Shown piece after piece: positions 1 through 5,201 of a stretch of 6,750 bases of DNA. Below the pieces are notes generated by a model. The model was not told the DNA's origin and did not search any database. It worked only from the letters and a program-made list of their open reading frames with translations. This DNA is from an uncultured Desulfurobacterium sp. (GTDB lineage Bacteria > Aquificota > Aquificia > Desulfurobacteriales > Desulfurobacteriaceae): positions 1 to 6,750 of the forward strand of contig CAJXJV010000075.1 in NCBI GenBank assembly GCA_913055135.1. Reading direction: 5' to 3'. Made by a program: the position numbers and the translations under genes. Every line of letters starts with the position of its first letter. The first letter of the stretch is position 1.

Positions 1-44
1 GAAGTCATCAAGGTGTCCACCATGTATTGAACTCGAACAACTAC

Positions 45-73
45 TTGACAACCGACACTCTACTCCCTATATT
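45..73 (+). promoter_or_regulatory. sigma70-type promoter of the tRNA-Asn gene
   Basis: A perfect -35 box TTGACA (45-50) and a -10 box TATATT (68-73) are separated by exactly 17 bp. The predicted start of transcription is near 80, about 10 bases before the mature tRNA begins at 89. The fit to consensus and the placement directly before a tRNA make this a strong stable-RNA promoter. Its use in the host is inferred. Confidence 0.8.
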
Positions 74-88
74 ATTGCTCAGCAAGGT

Positions 89-164
89 TCCCCGGTAGCT
101 CAGCGGGTAGAGCGGGTGGCTGTTAACCACCAGGTCGCTGGTTCGAGGCCGGCCCGGGGAGCCA
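89..164 (+). tRNA. tRNA-Asn (anticodon GTT), CCA encoded
   Basis: The sequence folds as a complete 76-base cloverleaf. The acceptor stem is TCCCCGG (89-95) with CCGGGGA (154-160). The D stem is GCTC/GAGC, the anticodon stem GGTGG/CCACC, and the T stem GCTGG/CCGGC with a TTCGAGG loop. The loop CTGTTAA places the anticodon GTT at 122-124, which reads asparagine codons. The discriminator base is G161 and the CCA tail is encoded at 162-164. The stems are much richer in G+C than the surrounding DNA, as is usual for thermophiles. It is the only host gene that can be identified, and the phage-like DNA starts within about 10 bases of its 3' end. Confidence 0.97.
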
Positions 165-170
165 TTTTAA

Positions 171-208
171 TTGTATAAACAGGTATACATATTGTAAAAA
201 CAAGTATA
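171..208. repeat. tandem 17-bp direct repeat with a 21-bp period
   Basis: TTGTATAAACAGGTATA (171-187) recurs as TTGTAAAAACAAGTATA (192-208), matching at 15 of 17 positions. The start-to-start distance is 21 bp, two helical turns, so a protein bound to both copies would sit on one face of the DNA. The copies share the TTG plus A-rich layout of the TTGAAAAAA-GTGGAAC copies that follow. They begin 7 bases after the tRNA CCA end and are candidate transposase or integrase arm sites at the phage terminus. No function is proven. Confidence 0.6.
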
Positions 209-229
209 TTTTTGAAAAAAAAGTGGAAC
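209..229 (+). repeat. terminal repeat copy A (T5-G-A8-GTGGAAC)
   Basis: This 21-base element abuts the end of the 17-bp tandem repeat. It recurs almost exactly at 282-301, one A shorter, and in inverted form at 305-323. Unlike the second copy it has no inverted partner next to it, so it is not itself a hairpin. The likely role is a protein-binding site at the prophage end. Confidence 0.65.
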
Positions 230-250
230 ACTTACAATAACGTTTTAGAT

Positions 251-277
251 TTTAGCCATTGTGTTGCAATAGCTAAA
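251..277. repeat. 11-bp inverted repeat between the two direct repeat copies
   Basis: The arms at 251-261 and 267-277 (core TTAGCCATTG against CAATAGCTAA) are complementary at all but one position (C257 against A271), with a 5-base spacer. No T-run follows on the minus strand; on the plus strand a T5 tract begins 5 bases later at 282. It could be a dyad binding site or a weak hairpin in the transcript. It is unrelated in sequence to the GTGGAAC repeats that flank it. Confidence 0.5.
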
Positions 278-281
278 TAAC

Positions 282-301
282 TTTTTGAAAAAAAGTGGAA
301 C
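282..301 (+). repeat. terminal repeat copy B (T5-G-A7-GTGGAAC)
   Basis: This is a direct copy of 209-229, identical apart from one A fewer in the homopolymer, 73 bp further on. It also forms the left arm of the 283-323 hairpin, so the same bases serve in two patterns. Confidence 0.65.
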
Positions 302-323
302 GGTGTTCCATATTTTTTCAAAA
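283..323. terminator. bidirectional intrinsic terminator hairpin; contains inverted repeat copy C
   Basis: The arms 283-301 and 305-323 pair over 19 positions with one A:A mismatch (294/312) and one G:T wobble (295/311), closing a GGT loop. The core is TGGAAC-GGT-GTTCCA. Read on the minus strand, the core is followed by a T7 tract and lies about 20 bases past the last stop codon of the late operon. Read on the plus strand, it is followed by TATTTTTT and would stop transcripts from the tRNA promoter. The right arm is the inverted third copy of the TTGAAAAAA-GGAAC repeat. Terminator function in either direction is predicted from structure alone. Confidence 0.75.
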
Positions 324-343
324 TATCCCAGATTTATGGTTAA

Positions 344-616
344 TTATTTGAATACTGGAGTGAGCTTACACATACAATTAGGGTGAGCAGGACACATCGG
401 CAATCTATCTTTAGGAAAGACTCCTTTCCCAAGACCAAAATCAACCGAAGCATATTTATCGCAGATGTCTGTTATTTTGTGAGCTGGATTTAGATTCCAC
501 TTGAATCCTACTACAAAGGGATTGTCTTTGTAAGCCTCCACTACTGCTGTGTTAAGTATCCTTGCCGTTTCTGTTCTGGCTATCCTTTTAAGGTTATAGA
601 GTTGCTTGTTATACAT
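344..616 (-). CDS. Mu F-like minor head protein, C-terminal part (frame-disrupted)
   Basis: This 90-residue frame carries the conserved C-terminal domain of the Mu F (gp30) minor head / head morphogenesis family. Visible hallmarks are ARTETAR (13-19), KW at 39-40, a His46 then DICD block (46-53), GLGKG (61-65), and a final HPNCMC (78-83) with a possible metal-binding Cys/His cluster. Family members normally have about 200 more residues before this domain. ATG at 616 is the first usable start but has no convincing ribosome-binding site. The same frame stays open upstream to 727 without any ATG, GTG or TTG, and that stretch reads as natural helical F-protein sequence. It is therefore most likely the second half of the gene at 661-1314, separated by a -1 frame change. 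It is the last gene before the terminator and phage end. Confidence 0.8.
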   Translation of the reverse strand: MYNKQLYNLKRIARTETARILNTAVVEAYKDNPFVVGFKWNLNPAHKITDICDKYASVDFGLGKGVFPKDRLPMCPAHPNCMCKLTPVFK

Positions 617-660
617 GTACCAGTAAACTGCTTCATCAACTGCCCTTGTTGAGGCTTCTT

Positions 661-1314
661 CTACAGCTTTGTAAGTTCTCTTAAAAGTGTTTTGTGAGCG
701 TGCAATACACCAGTCTCTTTTCTTTGTTCAATGTAGCGTTCGTATTGTTTTAAGATGGAGCTCCATTTTTTTTGAGAGATCTTGCCTTTTATCATGGCTT
801 TAGCATTCTGGCGAAGCTTTTCTATGAGTTTTATTTCTTCTTTCATTAGCTTTGCAAACTTTCTGCCAAGCTTCTTTTCTATGTGGTACTGAATTTTATA
901 AGCAGTCTGGACAGCTGACCGTCTTAGGTGAAGTTGCTGTTTGAGAACCTGGAAGAATTCTTTTTTTGCCTCTTCTTTTCTTTTCCAGAGTCTTTCTGAA
1001 AGGTTAAGCCCATCAGGGTAAAGAAAGTTGAAAAGTCTATCAAGAAGTTTTTGTCTGAAGGCATTGTTGTCAACTTCTCCTGGAAGAGGTAGTTTCTCAA
1101 GTGTAAGGTTTTTAAGGAAGGTTTCTATGAAGCGGTAGTTTTCTTCTATTATTTCATAAATCATCTTCAGGAGCTTTCTGTCTATTACGTAGTCTTTAGC
1201 GGAAAGATAAGCAATTACTTCTTCTACGAGTTTTTCTTGATCTTTTGATAAACGGTCAAGGTTTTCTTCAAGGTAAGCAAGGACTTCTTTTCTCGCTTTT
1301 TCTAACTGCTCCAT
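661..1314 (-). CDS. Mu F-like minor head protein, N-terminal part (frame-disrupted)
   Basis: This 217-residue, mostly helical and strongly Lys/Glu-rich protein follows the portal gene and overlaps its end by 13 bases. Residues 100-110 (PDGLNLSERLW) match the DG-x-(S/T)-LS-x-R-(I/L)-W segment seen in N-terminal parts of Mu F-family minor head proteins. The helix that follows, including SAVQTAYKI, also fits. The conserved C-terminal domain is missing here but is encoded immediately downstream in the -1 frame (344-727). The two frames overlap at 661-727, and joining them by one -1 shift gives a protein of 323 residues, a normal size for the family. In Mu, F sits with the portal inside the head and takes part in head assembly and DNA entry. 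Whether this gene is broken, programmed to shift, or affected by a homopolymer sequencing error cannot be decided here. Confidence 0.75.
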   Translation of the reverse strand: MEQLEKARKEVLAYLEENLDRLSKDQEKLVEEVIAYLSAKDYVIDRKLLKMIYEIIEENYRFIETFLKNLTLEKLPLPGEVDNNAFRQKLLDRLFNFLYPDGLNLSERLWKRKEEAKKEFFQVLKQQLHLRRSAVQTAYKIQYHIEKKLGRKFAKLMKEEIKLIEKLRQNAKAMIKGKISQKKWSSILKQYERYIEQRKETGVLHAHKTLLRELTKL

Positions 1315-2651
1315 CCTTCAGCTCGTAGTTTCACTTCGTAGTCTTCTCGTGAGTCTATGGCGTTTTCTATCTGATCAAGTTCTTTTTCGTCTTTAAATGG
1401 ATTTAAAATAAACCTTGCTGTAAGTTTCATAAGTTCGTTGTGGAGTATTGGAGGCAGGTCAGGTCTGTCAAGGACTGTAAGAACAGTGTTTATGAACTGT
1501 TCAGCATCGAGAATTGTAAACTGTTTAGAATATTCGATATAGCCTTTGAATTCTTCGTCAAGCCACTTTCCTACAAGTTCTGCGATTTTGTACTCGCAAG
1601 ATTCTAAAGCATTAGCAAAGTTCACAAGCATTGTAGTGAACTCAAGGTAATCGTACTGTTTGGCAAGTCCAGATTCAGCTTTTGAATTTGCAAAGTCAAG
1701 GTTCACTTCTTTAAAGATTTGTCTTATAAGGACTTCCATGTAAGAGAGGTAAACTTCCGCAGGTTCAGAAGGTGGAGCTATGAATTCGGGTTTTGCTCCA
1801 GCTTCTGCGTTATAGAGGAGTCCGTTGTTTGTGGAAAGGGAAAGTCCCTGATTTCTGAGGGCTTCTATTGAGGAGTCATTCTTCACAGGAAAAGTGAGAA
1901 TGGGAAAAGTGTTATCTCTCAGAATGGTTCTTAGTTCGTTAACAACATTGTAAAAGTCTTTTTGGAGTCTTGCTATTTCAAGGATAAAGGGAGTAGAAAG
2001 AATTTCATCGTCTTCAAGCTGAGTAACAGAAAAAGGAATTACAGGAACCACTCCAAGTTTATGTTCTCCGGAATCCCTTATCTTTGAGAATTGGTCATCG
2101 TCTGCTATAAACCATTCATTTTCGGTGTACTTACGGTAGATGAAGTTCTGAGGATTTTCGGGATTGACTTCTTTAAATACGATGTATGTAAGGTTTCCAA
2201 ATTCGTCTATTGAGTAATCGTGGAGCTGGGTTGGTTTCCTGAAGGTAATGTATGGAAAAACCTTAAGTTCTTTTTCTTCTAATGCTGTTTTTACGGAAAT
2301 TCTTGGCTTGTCAGTAATTATGAAGATTACTCCATTGATGAGGGTAAGTTTAAGGAGCTGGTTCATTTTATCATCTATGTAGGTTCCCCTTCTATCCGTG
2401 TTGTTCATGAAAGTTTCATACCATGGAGAATCTTCTGTTTTTCTGACAGGAGATTTCTTGAAAACGTGTCCTACTATTGAGTTCACTATCTTTTTGCAGA
2501 AGTTAAAGAGAGTTGCATATTCCTTGCGGTTTTTGAACTTTTCATCACTCTCGTTGGGGAATTTGATTAGATACCTTCCGTCAAGGTATCCACCTCTTCC
2601 TGTGTAGGAATCTTTGAGAAACTGGTAGTCAAGGTCAAAGTTTATAGCCAT
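1302..2651 (-). CDS. phage portal protein (DUF4055-like)
   Basis: This 449-residue protein lies directly after the large terminase, overlapping its stop by 10 bases, and directly before the F-type minor head gene, the standard place of a portal. The portal is the dodecameric ring at the head vertex through which the terminase packs DNA. Features resembling the DUF4055 portal family are YLIKFPNESDEKFKNR (27-42), the helix with IVGHVFKKSP (59-68), WYETFMNNTDRRG (77-89), LINGVIFIITDKP (104-116), and an ESGLAKQYD segment near residue 330 before a long helical C-terminus. The classic Mu gp29 portal is of a different type (DUF935), so this may be a module swap. A run of Gs (GGGGG) lies about 9 bases before the ATG. 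The portal call is firm; the exact family is from memory of the pattern. Confidence 0.85.
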   Translation of the reverse strand: MAINFDLDYQFLKDSYTGRGGYLDGRYLIKFPNESDEKFKNRKEYATLFNFCKKIVNSIVGHVFKKSPVRKTEDSPWYETFMNNTDRRGTYIDDKMNQLLKLTLINGVIFIITDKPRISVKTALEEKELKVFPYITFRKPTQLHDYSIDEFGNLTYIVFKEVNPENPQNFIYRKYTENEWFIADDDQFSKIRDSGEHKLGVVPVIPFSVTQLEDDEILSTPFILEIARLQKDFYNVVNELRTILRDNTFPILTFPVKNDSSIEALRNQGLSLSTNNGLLYNAEAGAKPEFIAPPSEPAEVYLSYMEVLIRQIFKEVNLDFANSKAESGLAKQYDYLEFTTMLVNFANALESCEYKIAELVGKWLDEEFKGYIEYSKQFTILDAEQFINTVLTVLDRPDLPPILHNELMKLTARFILNPFKDEKELDQIENAIDSREDYEVKLRAEGWSS

Positions 2652-3901
2652 GGGATTTTTACCCCCTTGAAGATGAAGTTAAAGGTTTTTTGACCTGCAG
2701 CGTAAACGGCTAATGCTAAGCTCCAGAACCTATCGGCGTGGCTCTCCTGTGTAGAACCTTCATACCTTATGTTGCCTGCATTGGTTACAGTTTTCCTGAC
2801 AGAGTGGAGGTCTTCCCTTAAGTCGGGGTCTGATGGAATTCGTATTAGCCTGTCCTGGAATTTCACACGGAGCTTTTCTGCAAGTTCTTCCTTTGTTTTT
2901 GCTGAAAAGTGGACAGGAAGGATTTTTGAACCTCTTTTCTCTTTCAGTTCTTCTGCAAGTTGCATTCCAAGTCCTGTTTCGTCTATTGCCAGTTTACGGC
3001 AGTAGTAAGCGTAATGGTCAATTATTTCAAGCTGTTTTCTGAAAGGAGTCTTTTTCAACTCTTCTATTCTCCTTAAATAGAGAACATCTCCGAGCTTTTC
3101 AAGTAGAGTGATAACTGTCAGGTCTTTTCTCCTTCCAACGTCAACTCCGCAGTATAGGTCTCCTTTGAGCTTTCTTATGTCTTTTGCAAGGATTTCTTCT
3201 TTTGGCATTTCACACTTTTGAATTAATTCGTAAGGAAGGACTGCATCGGCTTCATCTATGAATTCAACAAGGTATTCCGTTTTCCATGCATCTTCGTTTT
3301 TTATGCCTGCTCTTAATTCCTCTATGTCAACGGAAAGCCCTTTTTCCACTGCCTCAAAAATGTTCAGGGAGTATCTGAACCACTTAGGATTGTTCTCACT
3401 TATGCTCCACAGGTAATAGAAAAGGTCGTTTTTACCAAAAGGGGTGGATATGGCTATCAGTTTGTAGTCCTTTTTTCTGGTAATGATGGGGAAAACAGCT
3501 CTGTAAACCTCCTGCCAGTCTCTAAAGAAGGCTACCTCGTCCATTATGACATCGCCGGAGAAACCTCTGATACCGTCAGGGTTGGCAGGAAGGGCTATTA
3601 TCTGACTTCCGTTTGGAAAGTTGACCTCTAACTTTTTAAGTTCTGCATTTTCAAAAAACTTAACTCCCGTTAACTTCATTGCTTTTACGTGGAGTTTTAC
3701 CTTGTCAACAAATAGCTTTGACTGTCTTTCTGTTGGAGAAACCACGACTATTGTGTGATTCGGCTTTGTAGCTGCTCTTTTTGTTGCCCAGTAGGAAACT
3801 ACAAAGGACTTTCCCGTCTGTCTTGCCATTTTCGCCACACTGAATTTCTTGGAATCAATTCCTTTAACTATTTCAACCTGATACGGCAGGAGAATTGCCA
3901 T
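2642..3901 (-). CDS. phage terminase large subunit (Mu gp28-like)
   Basis: This 419-residue protein is the ATP-driven motor and nuclease that packs DNA into proheads. The N-terminal ATPase domain has LLPYQ (4-8), a Walker A variant ARQTGKS (26-32), Walker B VIMDE (118-122), and an ISTP coupling motif (151-154). The C-terminal RNase H-like nuclease domain has its acidic residues in GVDVGRRKD (Asp254), AIDETG (Asp307) and HADRFW (Asp390). The length and the very short N-terminus before Walker A fit Mu gp28-type terminases, whose heads are filled by headful packaging. All catalytic residues are present, so the gene looks intact. The start is 5 bases after the stop of the small subunit, with a GGAG about 10 bases upstream. 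Confidence 0.95.
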   Translation of the reverse strand: MAILLPYQVEIVKGIDSKKFSVAKMARQTGKSFVVSYWATKRAATKPNHTIVVVSPTERQSKLFVDKVKLHVKAMKLTGVKFFENAELKKLEVNFPNGSQIIALPANPDGIRGFSGDVIMDEVAFFRDWQEVYRAVFPIITRKKDYKLIAISTPFGKNDLFYYLWSISENNPKWFRYSLNIFEAVEKGLSVDIEELRAGIKNEDAWKTEYLVEFIDEADAVLPYELIQKCEMPKEEILAKDIRKLKGDLYCGVDVGRRKDLTVITLLEKLGDVLYLRRIEELKKTPFRKQLEIIDHYAYYCRKLAIDETGLGMQLAEELKEKRGSKILPVHFSAKTKEELAEKLRVKFQDRLIRIPSDPDLREDLHSVRKTVTNAGNIRYEGSTQESHADRFWSLALAVYAAGQKTFNFIFKGVKIPWL

Positions 3902-3906
3902 CTCTT

Positions 3907-4401
3907 TTACGCTCCATACAGTTCCTGTATCTTTCTGATTATTTCGGCATCAACCTTACCTTCTTCCGCCCCTTTCTGGAGGATCTCCATTGCTTTTTTC
4001 TCCCTCTCTTCCCGTGTCTTTTGAAGTTGAGAGATGGTCTTTGCAAGCTTTTGAACGGAGGAGATTAGCTCGTGGGGGTCATCAAAGTCCATTGATTCAA
4101 TGTCCTTGACAAACTTGAAAAGTCTATTTGCAAGGATAACCGAGATGCTCTCTATAACGTCGGTTGCAGGGTTTTCTTTCAGGGTGTCTATGAGAGCTTT
4201 TGTCTCTTCGTAGATTTTCTTGTAGTCCTCTGCTGCCTCTGCATAGGAGCGGTAAGCTCTGTAAATAGAAGCTTTTGAGATGTCGTAGCCTTCCGACCTC
4301 AGAACCGACTCTATTTCTTTGAAGGAGAGTTTTTCTTTCTCATACATGTGAACAATTCGGGTAATCAGGTCGTACAGGTTGGCTTTACTCCGCCTCGGCA
4401 T
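3907..4401 (-). CDS. phage terminase small subunit (Mu gp27-like, DUF3486)
   Basis: This 164-residue protein has an N-terminal helix-turn-helix at about residues 21-52, with FKEIESVLRSEGYDISKASIYRAY-type spacing (written here only as a pattern). A long helical region with heptad-like charge follows (about 55-145). This arrangement is typical of DUF3486 / Mu gp27, the DNA-recognition subunit that loads phage DNA onto the large terminase. It sits directly before the large subunit and starts in a TAATG overlap with the upstream winged-helix gene, so the two are translationally coupled. A GGGGG tract lies about 9 bases upstream. The call rests on the fold pattern and the strict gene order. Confidence 0.85.
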   Translation of the reverse strand: MPRRSKANLYDLITRIVHMYEKEKLSFKEIESVLRSEGYDISKASIYRAYRSYAEAAEDYKKIYEETKALIDTLKENPATDVIESISVILANRLFKFVKDIESMDFDDPHELISSVQKLAKTISQLQKTREEREKKAMEILQKGAEEGKVDAEIIRKIQELYGA

Positions 4402-4682
4402 TATTCATCCCCCAGAACTATCCCTACATCGTCTATCGTTCCTTCAAGAAGGTCTATTCCTTTAGCAGTGATTTTGTAAAAATTGAGGCTTTTCCTTCTT
4501 CTGTAAGGATGGTTTTTCTTCTCTTTTGCAACGTATCCCTTGTCAACTAAATACTCAAGGGACTGGCGAATGTCTTTATCGCTGTAGTATTCGTAAAATA
4601 CACTTATAATCCCAAGCTCCTCTATCGTATGGGGGTAAACCCTTTTCAGGAAGTCAAGAATCTGTCCCCTCAGGTGCTTCAT
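4401..4682 (-). CDS. winged-helix protein, Mu gp26-like (VpaChn25_0724-type)
   Basis: This 93-residue basic protein looks like a winged helix-turn-helix. It has an N-terminal helix (RGQILDFLKRV, 5-15), a recognition-type helix with DIRQSLEYLVDKGYV (37-51), a basic hairpin (HPYRRRK, 58-64), and a FYKITAKGIDLLEG wing and last helix (68-81). Small winged-helix proteins of this pattern, ending in an ITxxGxxLxxG segment, sit between the gp25-like coiled-coil gene and the DUF3486 small terminase in many Mu-like phages, exactly as here. Its role in those phages is not established; DNA binding in regulation or packaging is possible. The start overlaps the preceding stop as ATGA, with GGGAGG 8 bases upstream. 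Confidence 0.7.
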   Translation of the reverse strand: MKHLRGQILDFLKRVYPHTIEELGIISVFYEYYSDKDIRQSLEYLVDKGYVAKEKKNHPYRRRKSLNFYKITAKGIDLLEGTIDDVGIVLGDE

Positions 4683-4936
4683 TTCCTGAGCCTCCCAAGA
4701 ATCAGTTCTGTGAGTCTGTCAATCTTCAGGTCAAGTCTGTTAATTTCCCCTTTCCATCCCGAAATGTCCCTGTAGTGCTCTTCCCTGAGAACGTACTCTT
4801 CTCTCATTGCCTCTATCTTTGCTTCAAGCCTTTCCATTCTCCTGTCAAGCCTCTGGATGAAAAAGCCAAGGAAAATACCTATTGCTACCCATCCGCCGTT
4901 ACCAATCAGGGTAATTACCTGAGTCAGGCTGTCCAT
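4679..4936 (-). CDS. membrane-anchored coiled-coil protein (Mu gp25 / DUF2730-like)
   Basis: This 85-residue protein has one hydrophobic segment (about residues 7-28, ITLIGNGGWVAIGIFLGFF), then a charged coiled coil (about 29-80) with repeated RLxxK heptads. The layout, size and position just before the gp26-like and small terminase genes match DUF2730-type proteins of Mu-like phages, whose function is unknown. A holin-accessory or XhlA-like role is an alternative, because the shape (one membrane helix plus coiled coil) is similar. The gene begins 38 bases inside the end of the nuclease gene. The start is well supported by GGAGG six bases upstream. Confidence 0.65.
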   Translation of the reverse strand: MDSLTQVITLIGNGGWVAIGIFLGFFIQRLDRRMERLEAKIEAMREEYVLREEHYRDISGWKGEINRLDLKIDRLTELILGRLRK

Positions 4937-5201
4937 TCACTACCTCCAGGAACTTCTTAACGGGAATAACTACAAGAGGTTCTTTCCTGTCTGCTTTAAC
5001 AACAAGAACGTCTGCTCCATCAAAGAGGGAGTAAAGGGAAAACCTTTTCCTTGCCTTGCACTGAACAGAGCCTATTCCTTCAACGTAGAGGTCTGCTTTC
5101 CCTAAAGAGGCGGCAGACCTGACAACGGAAAATCCCGCTTCTTCAAAAGCTTTCTTTACTTCCCTTTCAAACCTTGTGCCCTTAGCTTTTGGGTTTTTCA
5201 T
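4899..5201 (-). CDS. small PD-(D/E)xK nuclease, Holliday-junction-resolvase-like
   Basis: This 100-residue protein has the compact core of the PD-(D/E)xK fold. An N-terminal helix carries KGTRFEREV (7-15) with the first acidic residue (Glu12 or Glu14). Then come VVRSAASLGKADLYV (26-40) with Asp37, and the strand SVQCKARK (45-52), where Gln47-x-Lys49 stands in for the usual Glu-x-Lys. The RS-x-x-S-x-G-x-A-D run resembles archaeal Hjc-type resolvases and related phage nucleases. Q in place of E is known in several branches of this superfamily, so activity is possible but not assured. It could resolve branched DNA before packaging. It is translationally coupled to the upstream gene through TAATG, with GGAGGA six bases before the ATG, and its last 38 bases overlap the next gene. 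Confidence 0.65.
   Translation of the reverse strand: MKNPKAKGTRFEREVKKAFEEAGFSVVRSAASLGKADLYVEGIGSVQCKARKRFSLYSLFDGADVLVVKADRKEPLVVIPVKKFLEVVNGQPDSGNYPDW
4943..4947 (-). promoter_or_regulatory. ribosome-binding site of the membrane coiled-coil gene
   Basis: GGAGG on the minus strand lies six bases before the ATG at 4936 and inside the coding sequence of the nuclease gene. It fixes the start of the 85-residue protein despite the 38-base overlap. Confidence 0.75.

Noticed and set aside
2..178. Plus-strand open frame running from the left edge through the tRNA, beginning with a CPPC (thioredoxin-like) motif
   Set aside because: The CPPC-IELEQLL opening is tempting, but the frame continues straight through a near-perfect promoter and the whole tRNA to a stop at 176-178, so most of it is an accidental reading of RNA-gene sequence. 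Only about 17 residues look protein-like, too few to claim a gene end.
165..343. CRISPR array or small RNA gene in the repeat-rich gap
   Set aside because: The repeats are short, degenerate, unevenly spaced (21, 20 and 73 bp) and include an inverted copy, and there are no unique spacers of regular length. A terminal binding-site array explains them better.
614..616. ATG at 614-616 as an independent, reinitiating start for a separate 90-residue protein
   Set aside because: No good ribosome-binding site precedes it, it lies about 45 bases past the previous stop, and upstream residues in the same frame look like a natural continuation of the F protein. Reinitiation cannot be ruled out, but a broken or shifted single gene is the better reading.
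2398..2607. Plus-strand open frame of 69 codons inside the portal gene
   Set aside because: It lies antisense to a clearly coding portal frame with conserved motifs, has no ribosome-binding site of note, and its translation shows no recognisable domain.
2769..3042. Two overlapping plus-strand open frames inside the terminase large subunit gene
   Set aside because: They are antisense to the nuclease domain of the terminase. Their low-complexity Ser/Phe/Leu-rich translations are typical of the reverse reading of Lys/Glu-rich genes.
3755..4024. Plus-strand open frame spanning the small and large terminase junction
   Set aside because: It crosses two well-supported minus-strand genes and its Cys/Phe/Ser-rich product resembles no known family.
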